64,000 nt of DNA from Pseudopyrenochaeta lycopersici (lineage: Eukaryota; Ascomycota; Dothideomycetes; Pleosporales; Pseudopyrenochaetaceae), in the NCBI GenBank assembly GCA_003313425.1, contig NHZP01000002.1:1116001-1180000 (forward strand), given 5' to 3'. The notes under the pieces were generated by a model. It was given only the letters and a program-made list of their open reading frames with translations. It had not been told where the DNA came from and ran no database searches. The stretch's first letter is position 1. Every line of letters starts with the position of its first letter. Below are positions 12,581 through 25,787 of the stretch, piece by piece. Made by a program: the position numbers and the translations under genes.

Positions 12581-14755
12581 ATGGTATCCTTCAAGAACGC
12601 GTTCGTCGCTGCTACTTGCGCTGCATCTGCAGCTGCAGTAGACATTCTTGTGCAATCGTCTGGAGGTAATGTGACGGGCAAGTTTGGTCACCCATACGGC
12701 TATGGTTTCCTTCATGAGGTACATGACTCGGCCCTCAAATCCCAGACTATGCCGCTGACGCGTCCAAGGATATCAACAATTCTGGCGATGGTGGCATCTA
12801 CGCCGAATTGATTCAGAATCGTGCTTTCCAGTACAGCAGCAACTTTCGAGCATCAACTGCTCACTACTACCCCATCAATGGCGCCACATTCACTTTACAA
12901 AATGAAGGGACTCCACTTTCAGAGGCGCTTCCTCTGTCTATGCGCGTTGCGGCAGCCAACAGCACCGGCAAGATTGGCTTCAAGAACGAAGGCTTCTGGG
13001 GAATGGGCGTAAGCCAGCAAAAATATACGGGATCGTTCTGGGTTAAAGGCGCTTACAATGGATCCTTTACCGCGTCGCTCCAGTCGAATCTGACCAGCGA
13101 AGTCTTCGCGTCGGTAGAGTTGCAGTCTAAATCTGTGGCCGATGACTGGACCGAGCATGCATTTGAGCTCGTACCTGAGAAGGATGCGCCAAACTCGAAC
13201 AATTCCTTTGCTGTTACATTCGACCCTGCGGGCACTGCAGCTGGCTCGTTGGATTTCAACCTCATCAGCCTGTTCCCACCGACTTACAAGAACCGCAAGA
13301 ATGGGCTTAGGGTGGATATCGCTCAAGCACTCGCAGATATGAACCCTGTGAGTGATTTAGTTCTATGACCTCGATTGTGGAAATACTGACCCAACTTAAA
13401 GAGTTTCCTCCGCTTCCCTGGTGGCAATATGCTCGAAGGCGCTACGCTCGATACCTGGTGGGACTGGAAGGATACCCTGGGTCCACTCCGAGGCCGCCCA
13501 GGCTTTCGAGGCGTGTGGGGATACCAACAGACTCACGGCCTTGGTATCATGGAATATCTTGAGTGGGCAGAAGATATGGGCTTGCAAGTTGGTAAGTATA
13601 TTTACCAACGAGACTTTTACATGTTCTGATCCCTTTTCAGTTCTCGGCGTTTTTGCCGGCCTCTCACTCGACGGCGCAGTCGTCTCCAAGGAAAACTTAC
13701 AGCCTTACATTGATGATGCGCTGAACGAGATCGAGTTTGTCTCAGGACCAGCTGATTCCACCTGGGGTGCTCGCCGCGCTGAACTCGGTCACCCAGAGCC
13801 ATTTGAGCTCAATTACGTTGAAGTTGGCAACGAGGACTGGCTAGCCGGCTACCCTAACGGTTGGAACTCATACAAAGAGTATCGATTCCCGATGTTCTTC
13901 GAGGCTATCAGGGAGAAATACCCCAATATTCAAGTCATTGCTTCCGGCGCAACGAGCGATCCCGCTCCTGAAGGTGCAACAACTGGTCCTAACCTAGAGA
14001 ACGGCATGAAGTTTCCAGAGGGCGCTATGGGTGACTACCATCCATATCGCGAGCCCGATGAGCTTGTTGAGGAGTTCGACAGGTTCGACAACGACATTCC
14101 CCATATTGTTGGCGAAGTCGCTGCTACACATGTGAATGGAGCCACACCACCGCGTTGGAACGGCCAGCTTTACAAGTACCCGTGGTGGATCGGTGCTGTT
14201 GGCGAAGCCATTTCCCTCATCGGGTATGAAAGGAACAGCGACAGGATTCCAGGCACGTTTTATGCGCCGGTCCTCAAGAACGAGAATCGCTTCCAATGGC
14301 CCATCACCCTCTTGCAATATACCGCGGATCCCAAAATGACTACAAAGGCCGTGACTTGGTACTGCTGGTCGCTTTTCGCGCATCACCCCATCTCATCCAC
14401 TCTCCCCACGTCCTCAAACTCTTCATACGGCCCTGTGTACTGGGGCGCCGGAATCGACGCGTCGCGCAACAACGCACTGGTCTGGAAGGGTGCAGCATAC
14501 AACACCACAAACGATGCCGACGTACCTGTGACCGTGCAGTTCGAAGGCGTCTCGCCAGGCACCAAGGCGAGTCTGACCGTGTTGACAAACTCGGTGGGCG
14601 ATCCGTATATGTACAATGACCCGCGCACGGGGATCAACATTGTCAATACTACGACGACGCAGCTAACGGCTGGATACGGTGGAGCGTTTAAGTTCAGTCT
14701 GCCGCAGCTTAGTGTCGCGGTGCTGGATACCGATCCTGCTGGTGTAGGATATTGA
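12581..14755 (+). CDS. secreted alpha-L-arabinofuranosidase, GH51
   Basis: Extracellular enzyme releasing arabinose side chains from arabinoxylan or arabinan. Exons 12581-12718, 12769-13347, 13402-13591 and 13641-14755 sum to 2022 nt (673 residues). A signal peptide ends near AAAVDI. GH51 landmarks: FGHPYGYGFLHEDINNSGDGG, GGIYAELIQNRAF, the barrel start FLRFPGGNMLEG, WGYQQTHGLGIMEYLEWAED, the acid/base region VEVGNEDW, and a later GEVAATHVNG where the catalytic nucleophile Glu is expected. Several NxS/T glycosylation sites are present. All three introns have clean GT-AG borders. Together with the CE1 esterase at 20552 it fits hemicellulose use, though the two are not adjacent. Confidence 0.93.
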
Positions 14756-16109
14756 TCATGGAGAGCGCAACTAGACAATGTACAAAACCAAAAATAAACC
14801 AGCGATACTGTTGAATAGACATTGTAAACACATCAATATCTTGCTTTACGTCACTTTAGCTTTAGTTCAACTAACTATTTGTACAATGGAAGTAGCTCGT
14901 AAGATATGTCCATGAAAATATATTTGGTACCTGTAGTTTTACCCGCTCAGAGCTGCATCGGGCCTAACTAGTTCGAGAAATCGGAAGCAATTTACAAAGA
15001 TGTCATACCAGCCAACTACAGTGAACTCGTCAGCAGTAGTCCTGACTCAGTAATTGGGCTCACTGCAAGGGGTAGAATGCTAAGGGTAGGAAAATAAACG
15101 ATTACGTGACCCGCAAACGTCTTGGCATACCGCTGTCCCTGTTTCTGAGCGTCTAGAAGGCGCCTCATTTAATTACAGCGAACTTCCGAATCTGATACGT
15201 CCCTTTCTAACACTCACTGTACCTGCCATTGCTTTTTGCTTCGAAGTCGTGTGTATGAAAATATTTCCGATATCTAGTTTCACTTTGATACGTTCGGCTT
15301 TAAAACATACGCGCTGTTTTCATGTACGCAACCGGTATTCAGCGGTCTTGGTGTCAACTTAATGGGTCGACGTGCATTGCAGCTCCGCAAACGTAGAGCT
15401 CGGCTTGCATGCATCGTCCCAGCAGAAACCCCACGCCATGATGAAAATAAAGCTACGAACTATGTTCTCAATCCACAAGTTCTTGACATGCTAGTAATAA
15501 TGACCAAGCACATGCTACGCAGCATTGAAGATCATTTCTGGGTTGATTTCCATCCATGTGGTGCGTCAGTCTCGGAGTTCCTGGTGTATGTTGCTTGATG
15601 GCGGGGCATCAGCACACTTCTGGCTAATATAGATAGTGCATAAATCGGTGGCTGAGACGTTTTGCCCGCGGAAGCATGCTGTGAATCCCACTCGGTAATT
15701 AATTTTGTGTCACTCTTGGATCGAACAGACATGTGTACTCGCCTGATTGGGATAGTGGTATACTGCTATTCATGACTGTGACCATGCCATTTTGGAAGAA
15801 CACGATGAGAGGGTGGGTGGTGAAGTTTTGTGTAACATTGTGACAAAATGCTGCTGTAGTCATTTGTCGATAAGGCTGCGTGGTCGGTTCAGCATGGGGT
15901 GGAGATGATATTTCAAGGATCTGCCATGTATTCAAAGTCGATATATAAGGTGATGTATCCGCTGTCTTTTCAAATAACTCTTTTTTTGCTCATTGTAAGA
16001 TTCAACAAGTTGAAGCTGTGGTCTCGCGAGGTGCGCGACCTTGCTGCATTGATCAATCTGCTTTCGCTTCCCACGAGCTCACCTTACGTTCTACTAACCG
16101 TAGCACATT
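14756..16109. other. intergenic region
   Basis: About 1.35 kb, AT-rich. Weak frames (15362-15598 plus, 15699-15935 minus) have no domain; I see nothing else definite. The P450 promoter lies at its right end. Confidence 0.45.
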
Positions 16110-17956
16110 ATGGCGACGAGTTTCATGCAGAAAGTATCATGGGGTTTCCTACTGGCCCTAACTTGCTATGGATTCCTTAAGATTCTACGCCTTGGAAGTC
16201 GTGAGAAGCATTTACCACCCGGACCGCCAACCATTCCCATATTGGGTAACGCCCACTTGTTGCCAACAAGAGGCATTTTTATGAAGTGAGGAACCGTTCC
16301 CTTGGACTTCATGTTAACTATTATTTAATGTGTGCCCCAGGTTCAAAGAATGGGGCGATCAATACGGTCCTGTATTCTCACTTAAGGTCGGTGTGTCCAC
16401 GATGATTATCCTCAACGATCCACGAGCGGTACATGAACTCCTCAACAAAAAGGGCGCACTTTATGTCGATAGAATACCAGATGAGCAGTGGGATCTCCTA
16501 GGTCGGCATGAAATACTCGTTCTAATGCGCTCCGGAGATGAATGGAAGGCCATCAGGAAAATTCTAGCCCAGATGTTCACCCCAAAGAACTTAGATGACA
16601 AGTTTGTGACAGTGCAAGAATCAGAGTAGGTAGATTCTAGAACGACTGTGTGCGGAAGAAATTGACTCTGCGTAGAATCAATTGGATGATGTTTGATCTC
16701 CTGGAAAACCCAAACGACTTCTTCACCAGCATTCAGCGCACCTCCTCGTCGATCGCCGCTACTGTCATATATGGACAGCGGGCTGCTGATTGGAGCAGCT
16801 TCTGGGCCTCTGTAAGTTACCCATACTCCTTTTACCTGATCCTCTTTCCTGACTTCAGTAGGAGCTTAATAAAACCATTGAATCGGTAAGGATAAGTGCC
16901 AAATCCTAACACAATATTTGTCTGATTTCGTTGTCTAGACCAGTAGAGCAATTGAACCGGGGTCTTACCTTCCGACCGAATCCTTTCCTTTCCTAAAGCT
17001 CATACCTGACCGCTGGGTACCATCAAAACAAGTTGCAAAACAGGCATACCGTGACAACACAGCTAGATTCGGTAAAGCAAGAGAGCTTGTCGAGGAAAGA
17101 CGCAAGAATGGGGATATTCGGGAATCCCTCACAGATCGAATACTTGATGGATCAATCAAGCCTGATGTACCCTTGACATACTCACAGATAAATACTGGGC
17201 TTCTTGGGACCGCTCACAATGGAGCGTCTGAGTCATCCGCTGGTGGGACTTTGACTTCGATCCTTTTCTTGGCCAAATACCCGCAATTCCAAGAAAAGGC
17301 AAGAATTGAGCTAGATCGCATTTGTGGTTCTGATAGAATGCCCCGGTGGGCGGATTTTGATGATCTACCGTACATCAACTGTATAATTAAAGAAGGGCAG
17401 CGAATACGGCCATTGTAAGTCGTAGAACCCGGGGTCCCTAATAACCTACTAACCATATCTCCACAGCCTCCCCACTGGTGTTCCTTATTACGCGAAAGAA
17501 GATGCCTGGTACGATGGTATGCTGATTCCGAAAGGCGCCACCATTTTCATGCCGGTTTATGCTCTCAACCACACCTACTATGCAGACGCAGCGACTTATA
17601 ATCCTGATCGCTACCTTAACCACCCAAGGCATTCGATGGAATACGCCACCAGTTCTGATTACAAGAATCGCGATCATTATGCCTTTGGCGCGGGCCGACG
17701 AATATGTGTCGGTTTGCATCTTGGCGAGCGAACGCTTTGGCGTATGATTGCGCAGCTATTGTGGGCATTTCGAATTGAACCGGCAGTTGATGAAAAAGGA
17801 AGGCCAGTTGAACTGGATATCCACAACTACACTGATGGCTTGGTCTTGGCGCCAAATCCATACACAGTGCGATTCGTTCCTCGGAGCACGAAGCATGCAG
17901 AAGTCGTCCGTAGAGCTGCTAATGAGGCCAAAGCCTACCTCAAACAATGGGAGTAG
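16110..17956 (+). CDS. cytochrome P450 monooxygenase
   Basis: ER-anchored heme-thiolate monooxygenase of 528 residues from exons 16110-16285, 16341-16625, 16676-16811, 16862-16885 (only 24 nt), 16939-17414 and 17467-17956 (1587 nt). The N-terminal anchor ([13 protein letters not shown]) is followed by the proline hinge [13 protein letters not shown]. The I-helix region reads [14 protein letters not shown], with ESS in place of the common DTT. The K-helix ExxR is [12 protein letters not shown] is NPDRYLN, and the heme loop [10 protein letters not shown] carries the Cys ligand. The pattern resembles fungal O-methylsterigmatocystin oxidoreductase-like P450s. No backbone gene of secondary metabolism is nearby, so the substrate is unknown. 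Confidence 0.93.
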
Positions 17957-18655
17957 CTGGTAAGCGGCTATCGTTAACGTTGTTGGTTGATTTGAAAAGG
18001 TGTGAAAGATCTATGGACACTTAGCGAGGGTATTTTTTTTTTCTCAATTTGCGTATACGTATGAGAACTATTATCAACCTTGACCAGGACTGAGAACCTG
18101 AAATAATTTAGGGGAATCTTGCTTTGGTGGTATTAGTAGGTAATGAATCGATAGCGTGGTGGTTTCGTATCTTCGCGATTCCTACAATAAATGACTCAAC
18201 TCAACGGCCCAAATGTTCATGCATCAAGTCCACTTGACTGTCATTCAGAGAGCTCATCGGTTCTGTTCTTATTGTATTTAGATGCTCTACTCTCATACCT
18301 GTCTAAGTTGAGTGGTCGTACAGCTGCTTTTCTGAGGCGTTCGAGGAGTCGCGCTTCAAAGCAAATACCACTAAACTTTGGCAATGAGACAATCTTTGGG
18401 ATCAAGCGCTATTCAAATCAAGAATTCTTGTTAGAGCAGCTAAGAGAATTACTTTCCCTCATTGATTATCTACTTTTAACGAATCAGACGCTCTCGTTTC
18501 ATGATGATGCGATGTGCCCATCGAGGTACTCAATTGGACGGCCGCACAACGATCAACTGGAAAATATAAAAGCCATCAAGGTGCACCAGGAGCAATCAAG
18601 AAGAAGGAACTTTTAAAATTTGCCAATTGCTTATATTATCGACTGATTATCGGAC
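17957..18655. other. intergenic region
   Basis: AT-rich. It contains an uncalled 141-codon frame (18191-18616) without a domain, followed by the promoter of the CobW gene. Confidence 0.45.
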
Positions 18656-20479
18656 ATGGCGCGATCAAAGCGAAGAAAGACAGTTGGCTCAGATATGAAG
18701 CCCAAGAGCAAGAACAGTGAGGGAAAGCCACTTCCAGTGACCATTCTCTCAGGTTTCCTGGTACATATAGAGTTCTTTACTAAATTGGGTTTGTTCTTAC
18801 AATTATAGGGAAGCGGAAAAACAACTTTACTGCGACATATTCTCCAGTCACCAGATCATGGACTTCGGATCGCAGTCATCGTCAACGACATGGCGTCTGT
18901 AAACGTCGATGCAAATCTTATCAGTCGGTCTGTCGGGCATAAAGGAATAGAAGGAGAGGTGCGTCTGCAGGAGAAGTTGATACATATGCAAAACGGTTGC
19001 ATTTGTTGCACGCTACGAAGTGACTTACTCACTGAACTTGCGCGTCTTGCGTGGAGCGAAGATGGGTTTGAACATGTACTCATTGAAAGTTCTGGAATCA
19101 GCGAGCCGCAGCAGGTCGCGGAGACGTTTACTGCCGAACTGACGGATGCAATGATTGACGCTGAGGGCATGGAGACAGAGGAGAAAGAGATATTCATGAA
19201 AGTGTGAGTACATCATGTCAATTCTGGCGCCTCTGAATAACAAAACCATTGTTAGTGCGAAGCTTGGTGGCCTGAAAACCATAGCGTCAATCGACACCAT
19301 GGTGACCGTCGTGGACGCATTCCGCTTCTTCTCCGAGTTTGACACCGCCGAATTCCTTCAAGACCGCTTCGGTCGGGACGAAGTTCCTGACGAGGATCAA
19401 AGGACTATCTCAGACCTCTTTGCTGACCAGATCGAGTTCGCGAACGTTATTATCGTAAACAAGGTAGACAGGGTTAATGCGCGTACTTTGGGGAGAGTCA
19501 AAGCATATGTCAAGACACTGAATCCGACAGCCAAAATCATCGAGGCCAAATACTCCAAGGTAAATATTCGCGAGATGCTCAATACAAGTGTCTTCAATTT
19601 CGCCGAAGCCGTGGCCAGTCCGGGTTGGCTTAGAAGCTTACATGAGATGACGGTCATGGACGTTCAAGGCAGGAAACGCGTAGCGCCAAAGCCAGAAACC
19701 CTTGAGTAAGTTGTCGCTCTTTAATTCAACAGACTAATCATCTCACCGTATGATCTAGATATGGTATCGGTAGCTTCGTTTATCGAGCGCGCCGTCCATT
19801 TGATCCCCTCAAACTCTATCGCCTCATCGAAGGCAAATTCATCCTACTACAAGATGAAGTCGACGATGGAGAGGAAGAGGATGAGGATGGGGAAAGTGAT
19901 ACTGCATCGGTTTCAGACAATCCAAGCTCCTCTGCCGATGACTCTGATAAGATCAGCGATAAAGACAGTACATCCCCTCCACCCGATGACGCGCAGATCT
20001 TAGCGAACAAAAAGGCTTGTCGCTACTTCAGCGGTTTACATCGGAGCAAAGGCATCTTTTGGTTAGCCACCCGGCCTTTTCAGATGGGCTCATGGAGCAC
20101 GGCAGGTGCGATGCTGACCCTTGGCTCTGAGATGCCGTGGTTTTCTTGTGTACCAGAAGAAGATTGGGGCGCGGACGAAGATACAATTAAAGCCATTAAG
20201 AATGACTACGTGGGCGAATGGGGGGATCGGAGGCAAGAGCTCGTTTTCATTGGAGAGAAACTCGACATTGAGGGCTTGACGAAGGTATTAGATAGTTGTC
20301 TGCTCAGTCGTGCGGAGATGAGGAAGTGGGAGAAAATCATGCATAATGTTAAACTTGATGACGAGACAAAGGAAGAGAAATTGCAAGGAACATGGGACGA
20401 TGGTTATTGGGCTGAGTGGCCACACGGAGAGGTCGATGATGGACACGATCATGATCATAACCACCACCACGATTTCTAG
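18656..20479 (+). CDS. CobW/G3E family GTPase, putative metallochaperone
   Basis: G3E P-loop GTPase of 556 residues from exons 18656-18760, 18809-19203, 19256-19705 and 19759-20479 (1671 nt). The Walker A, GFLGSGKTT, is cut by intron 1 after GFL. The metal-binding CxCC motif is in [11 protein letters not shown]. Switch and base-recognition motifs are ESSGISEPQ and IIVNKVDR. The CobW C-terminal domain begins with [12 protein letters not shown] and includes FWLATRP and WSTAGAML. An acidic/Ser insert (about 30 residues, [11 protein letters not shown]) interrupts that domain, and the protein ends in a His/Asp-rich tail ([14 protein letters not shown]), likely binding zinc or another divalent metal. 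The family includes the ZNG1 zinc chaperones. Cytosolic; partner not identifiable. Confidence 0.92.
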
Positions 20480-20551
20480 ATCAAATAGAACTACACATTG
20501 AACAACTACTATCAGATTCTTTTTTCAATTCCTATTCTTCTAGATTTTGCT

Positions 20552-21487
20552 TTAGTATCCAGACCTTCTCGAATAGCACCTCGGCCCGCGGCAGCGCAAG
20601 TCGAAGAAATCGATGACTACATCATCTTGGTTGGGAATGTTGTGATCCACACCGGCTGCCTCATAAGCCTCAAACTTCTTTCCGTATCGGGATCGTGTCC
20701 ATCCTGTGAGTGGGGTGTTCTCGGTGACCTCCGTTGGTTTCTCGCTAACGCCAAATACGCTAGTCCACTGCTTTACCTGCTCCTTAAGATTCTGTGGGTA
20801 GACGATGTTGTCTGCTGTTCCGTGGAAAGTTTGGAATTTTGGTCTGAAACCTTTGTATCCAGGATATGCGTTTTTCACAAGTGCAGCCCATTCAGTTCCG
20901 TTCTTGATGATCTTGCCGTTTGCACACGCCTCGCTCCAGACATCGAAACCAGGTCCAGCGAAGCATCCAAAAGGCACACCAGCCCATGCACTCCCTGCTG
21001 CAAAAAGATCAGGATAGCTTCCGAGGAGTACGTTCGTCATCATAGCTCCGGAGCTAGTTCCAGTGACGAACACTCGATCTTTATCCGCGCGATACTTCTT
21101 CACCGTCCAGCGGACCATGGACGCAATACCGAGGGCATCACCTCCACCATTGTGAGTTAGTGATTCTTTACTGCTGACGTCCCAGCACTGATCAGCTAGG
21201 TTTGATGTGTTCGGATAGATGGTGATGAATCCGTATTTATCTCCCTGTGAAGCCCATGAACGGTATTCAAATACCTGCTGGGCGGTGCCATGACACCAAT
21301 GTGGAGAAACCAGAATAGGTGGATTAGGGGGTAGATTGGCTGGGACGTAGATGTACATGGAAACATTGCGAGGATTAGGACCAAAATCGGAGACTTGCGT
21401 TAGCGTTGAAGACAGTTGTTGAGCGGAGGCGGCAGCTGCAAGAAGCAGCGTCAAGGCAGATTGGAACATGGTGGCGAATCTTTGCAC
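20552..21487 (-). CDS. secreted CE1 esterase (acetylxylan esterase / PHB depolymerase type)
   Basis: Intronless, up to 311 residues; ATG at 21487 or 21469 (MFQSALTLLLAAAASA), either giving a signal peptide. Alpha/beta hydrolase of the Esterase_PHB / CE1 group that removes acetyl (or feruloyl) groups from xylan. The nucleophile elbow is GTSSGAMMTNV; SPHWCHGTAQQ and the FHGTADNIVYP strand before the acid residue are typical, and the His is in AAGVDHNIP. The C-terminus (RCRGPRC) adds a possible disulfide pair. It ends only about 70 bases from the convergent CobW stop. Unlike some homologues it has no cellulose-binding module. Confidence 0.9.
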   Translation of the reverse strand: MQRFATMFQSALTLLLAAAASAQQLSSTLTQVSDFGPNPRNVSMYIYVPANLPPNPPILVSPHWCHGTAQQVFEYRSWASQGDKYGFITIYPNTSNLADQCWDVSSKESLTHNGGGDALGIASMVRWTVKKYRADKDRVFVTGTSSGAMMTNVLLGSYPDLFAAGSAWAGVPFGCFAGPGFDVWSEACANGKIIKNGTEWAALVKNAYPGYKGFRPKFQTFHGTADNIVYPQNLKEQVKQWTSVFGVSEKPTEVTENTPLTGWTRSRYGKKFEAYEAAGVDHNIPNQDDVVIDFFDLRCRGPRCYSRRSGY

Positions 21488-22936
21488 GAGGGGCGTTTGG
21501 ATTGAGTTTCTTTAGCTACACCTGCAATCGCTGCATTTATAGTTTTGGCACACGGAATCAATATGCATCTGGCACGGCGACCGATACTAAAACCCGGTTC
21601 TCAAAAGGTAGCGCGCCGGGTCGACGGGAATATGTTGATCTAACAACGCGCACATTTGGGCACGTACCCGCAAGCACCATCCGGCTATTCTACTTTCGCC
21701 ACGGACTTCATCTCCGTACATTAACTCGTCATTTGTGATGCAGCATTTTCTCCGCAATTTCTACAGTCTAAAGTAGTTCTTAGTGTAGATCCTCTAGTCA
21801 AAGGTTCTAGCTTCGTACTCATATTTCTTCCCTGTAGCCACCCGCAAGCTGGGTTCATGAAGCAAAAGCATATACCACATTCCCTGAATTCGTGGGTACA
21901 ATTTAGAGATAAAGGGACTCCTTGTTTTGAGTTTCATTGGATACTACTTAAAAGTCGACTGATAGAGACTGTTCGGCAGATCTGCACGATTCTCAACATG
22001 TTTGTTTCCCGTGTCCTTTGCGCCATTGGTCAACCGAAGCATGATGGGGCAAGTATATGACCTTAAAAAATTCACTTATAGGGCATTGCGCACAATTTTA
22101 GTGTTTCGAAAAAAGAAGATCTTCAGTTGAAGGTTTATTCTAACGAGATACCATTGGAATCAGCCAACATATATACAGAATCCTGCTGGATTATCATAGT
22201 ATGCTTACCTGGAGGAAAGGGTTTTACGGTATACAAGAAATGGTGTGAAATAGAACATGTAATGAAAAATGTGTTTTTAACAAGCTAAAAAAATATCTGA
22301 AATAAGTCCATCACCACATTTGCCTGAGCTGATGTTTTACGTCCATGCTGAAAATGGCCTTGTAATAAACAGATGACCAGAGTCATTCGGGGATGAGGAA
22401 CAGTTTGCAGAGTACCATTTAAAATACAACCTTGCACTTGAAAGTGGAGATGTGGAGAAGCCGAGCATCCTCATGGGCAATCCTCGGCAAACAACACGTT
22501 CTGAGGGGAATGTAGCAACACCAACGACAAGGTCGCCCCGACGAGTACATAAAATACGAGATCAGCATGGAGAAATATATATTTATGACTTGATACTACA
22601 TTCGGTATCTGGAGTAGGGCCGGCATTCTCGTATGGAAGAGATTTCCGCTCGCACGTGCATTGGCGATGACACGAGCAGGATTATGCCGAAAGAGAATAG
22701 CTATTTAGATAATGAGCTACAATATCAGTACAACTCGGACCGATGACACCTACGGTCGAGCCGAAAATGCCAGTGTAGGCATGGAGGGCAGCTGTTCCTT
22801 CAGCAAACAGCACACCAACATCGCCATACAAAAGCAAACTACGTCAAATCTCTTGAGTACAGAGCTTCTTGAGAAGAAGAGTGTAGGTAACATGTATTGG
22901 CTTCATCTATGCCTCTATCCAGTTAGACTACAATAT
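21488..22936. other. intergenic region
   Basis: About 1.45 kb, mostly AT-rich, no domain-bearing frame. The left 100 bases are the esterase promoter; the right end is the 3' flank of the transporter. Confidence 0.5.
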
Positions 22937-24414
22937 TCATACCCTTCCCACAGCCCAAACACTCCCCAACTTCAACCATCTGGTCGCGACCAGCGCAATA
23001 ACACCAGCTCCCATGATTGCTGCGGCACAAAACCACACCCCACTGAAGTTCGCCACAGTACTCTTGCCGTCACCCTTGATTGCACCCGTCAATGGATTTC
23101 CGAGAAGGCCACCGAATGAAGCAACGAGGTACGCTAAACCCAATCGAACGCCCATCTCAGTGTTGTTGGGTGAGAGGTCGGTGATAGTGGGTCCAGGTAT
23201 GATAATGACGCCACCAGATAGGAATCCATAAACAATACTGATCGCAATGAGAGAGGATAAGGTATGTGCGAGGGGGAGTAAGCAAAGAGTAATGATGCAG
23301 GCAACGCTCAAGGGAAGTAGAGTGTTTACTCCGCCATATCTGTCGCTGTCAGCCTAGAGCTTCTAAAAGTGCATTTGTGCTTACCTATCTGCGATGTAGT
23401 TTGGCACGAAACGCCCGAAGATATTTGCGGCATTCATGATGCTGAGCAGGTTGAAAGCCATGTCCTTGTCCACACCCAGGTTGATTGCATACTCCTGGAT
23501 GAAGAAGAATGGCGCAAACGATGAAGCCACAAAAAGCGTGAATGCGATAACGAAAACGGCGTATGGGTAGTCCTTGAAATGATGCAGACCGAACTTTGAG
23601 CCCTTGGATCCATACTGCAGCTGCAATCGCATGACCACGAAGGCAATGATATTGGTGACCAGGATAACAAAAGCGAAGATGCGTACAGCCCATGCAAAGC
23701 CGATACTGACGAAGAGAGAGCGCATAGAGAGGGTGTATGCGATGCCAGCCACACTGGCGCCGGTCGATGCAAGTCCAGTAGCCAACATCCTCTTTTTCTC
23801 GAAAAACATGGCGAGAACAGCGACAGGGATAAGTGCCATGAGGCCACTGCCTATACCCATGCAGACACCTTGGGCGAAAAGTATGGGCCAGTAACCCTTG
23901 AAGAATGAGGTGAGAAGCAATCCCACGACCTCAAGCACGGTGCCGATAGCGATGATGCTCTTAAGATATCCGCGGTCAAGAAGCACACCGCCGGGGAGAC
24001 ATCCAATAGTGGTGAAGAAGAGCTGAATAGACCCAATCCATGCAATTGACGCTGCATCTTGATCCGGCATCAGCGTGTCAACATAGTATGTTTGGAATAC
24101 TCCGAACGCGTTCGGTAAGCCCCTGCAACTATCAGTACATATTCATGCGGCCAATCATGACCTACTACTCACCAGCTATTAGCAAACAATATGAATCCTC
24201 CTAGAACTTGCATCCAAGCCACAGATCCATGATCAATCAGGTAATCAGTATGGTCCTGCGGCGTAGTCGTGACTTCGTGTGCTGGTGGGCCCGACATCCT
24301 CGCGCGCTCCTCCGTGCGGCTCCTTAGTAAAGGCTGTCTTTCGTCTGCCATGTTTGCTGCTGTCTTTGAACTTGTGGGGGTCCACTTGTTTGGTGCTGGG
24401 GTGAGTCGGGCCAT
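22937..24414 (-). CDS. MFS transporter, monocarboxylate (MCT/MCH)-like
   Basis: Twelve-helix carrier in three exons. The first exon ends GGFILFANSW; a short intron leads to GLPNAFGVFQTYY, the MCT helix-1 signature region. The central exon includes IQLFFTTIGCLPGGVLLDRG, GLMALIPVAVLAMFFEKKR and ASTGASVAG; the last starts YGGVNTLLPLS. A cytoplasmic N-terminus with a dileucine-like RQPLLRS precedes helix 1. Alternative start at 24351 (MADERQ). Fungal members are often orphan carriers for monocarboxylates, riboflavin or other organic acids; the substrate cannot be decided. Confidence 0.88.
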
Positions 24415-25787
24415 CTTGCGCGAGCGAAGTTTTGTCTTTTAAGACAACGGTACGAAAGAGCGCTAGTGGAGGACCTACACTTGAGCATTTAGTTTTTAGT
24501 CATACCGCTGCAGGTACTGGGTTCACGTGGTGAAATGCCTGCAGAAAGTGGGAATTATTACCCCGCTTCCTTGGATTTGGGGACGCCTTTTCGCGCGCTT
24601 TTCGTCGTGCTACGTCATCCCTCGGAACTTGCAACTATGCAGGACACCTCGAGCCGAACGCCTGCAAACTCAATAGCAAAAGTAAGTACCCTCGTTCTTC
24701 AAATCGAAGCCGTCAAGCTTGAATCCCTCGCTATAACATGGAAACCCGAAAGGTATCCAAGAGTTATACGTCTACTCGGGTAAGAATGAGTGCTTGTTAT
24801 ACCGCGATTACCTTAGCAAGTGGCCAGTCGGACAATTGAATTGATTTTGATTAGGTCAACGTTGTATGCCACTTCAATCGCAATTTGAAGACCAAATTTA
24901 CATACACTTCTTCATTGATTAGTCCTCAACACCAATCCCAGTATAGAGACCTTTCAACTGACCCAACACCCATCATCTTCATCTCGAAATGCAGTGTAGC
25001 CACTATAGATTGATCAGAGGTACAGTCTATGTCTCTTGTGCTTTTGTACGTGGCAAAGCCCTCATATCGGGCCACCCTCATGATCACGTCCAGAGCGAGA
25101 CGTGCCAACGAATCGCCCATGAGCAAGATCTCACACTGGTATTTCAGCTGTTGGCCTTCGCTCAGCTCGAACCCAAAACGCATGGAAGAAAATTCGACTC
25201 TAGCGGTTCTGTTTCGATTCGAGTGTAGCGCTCTTGTTCGTGAAACTACACCAAGCATTCAAGGTGGTAATTGTGCGGCGAAATTCCGCATCGAGTGAGA
25301 CATGCGCAACATGAACTGCTTTGGGCTAAGCAGTTCACACAACCGGTATCTTGGATATTCAAGTAAGGCCAGATAACCGGTGCATATCGAAGAGGGACTA
25401 GCGTGCAGACTTGGGGGTCTACAAGTAGGCCAGCGAAGGAAGAGCCAATGAGAAGCCGAGTGTGAACACGGATATCAAGCTGTTGATCGTGGGCGAGAGG
25501 TGAGGCTCGCCTTGCCTCAGAGGCCCGATTATAACGTATGGGACAAGGATGACGCAACAGCGTTATGCGAGCGGCAGTTAAGAGCAAGAGCTCTAAAAGC
25601 GATTCATTGTACATGTCGACATGACCGGAGTACAATTCGCAGTTGCACTATACAGTTGCCTCAGGGACCTTGCGCTAGATTGATTCGAAATGGAAACTGA
25701 TCTTTTAGCCATGCTCTCAAAAACCCACGCGAGCGGCGGATAATGACACAAGAGTGACATTGGATAGTTGTGCTTGCAGATGGCTTA
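24415..25787. other. intergenic region
   Basis: About 1.37 kb without a supported gene. Frames at 24535-24783 and 24926-25258 have no domain. Confidence 0.5.

Noticed and set aside
18191..18616. 141-codon open frame upstream of the CobW gene
   Set aside because: No domain, no homology I recognise, AT-rich context; could be leader sequence or chance.
22712..23119. 135-codon plus-strand open frame
   Set aside because: Mostly antisense to the MCT-like transporter's last exon; no domain.
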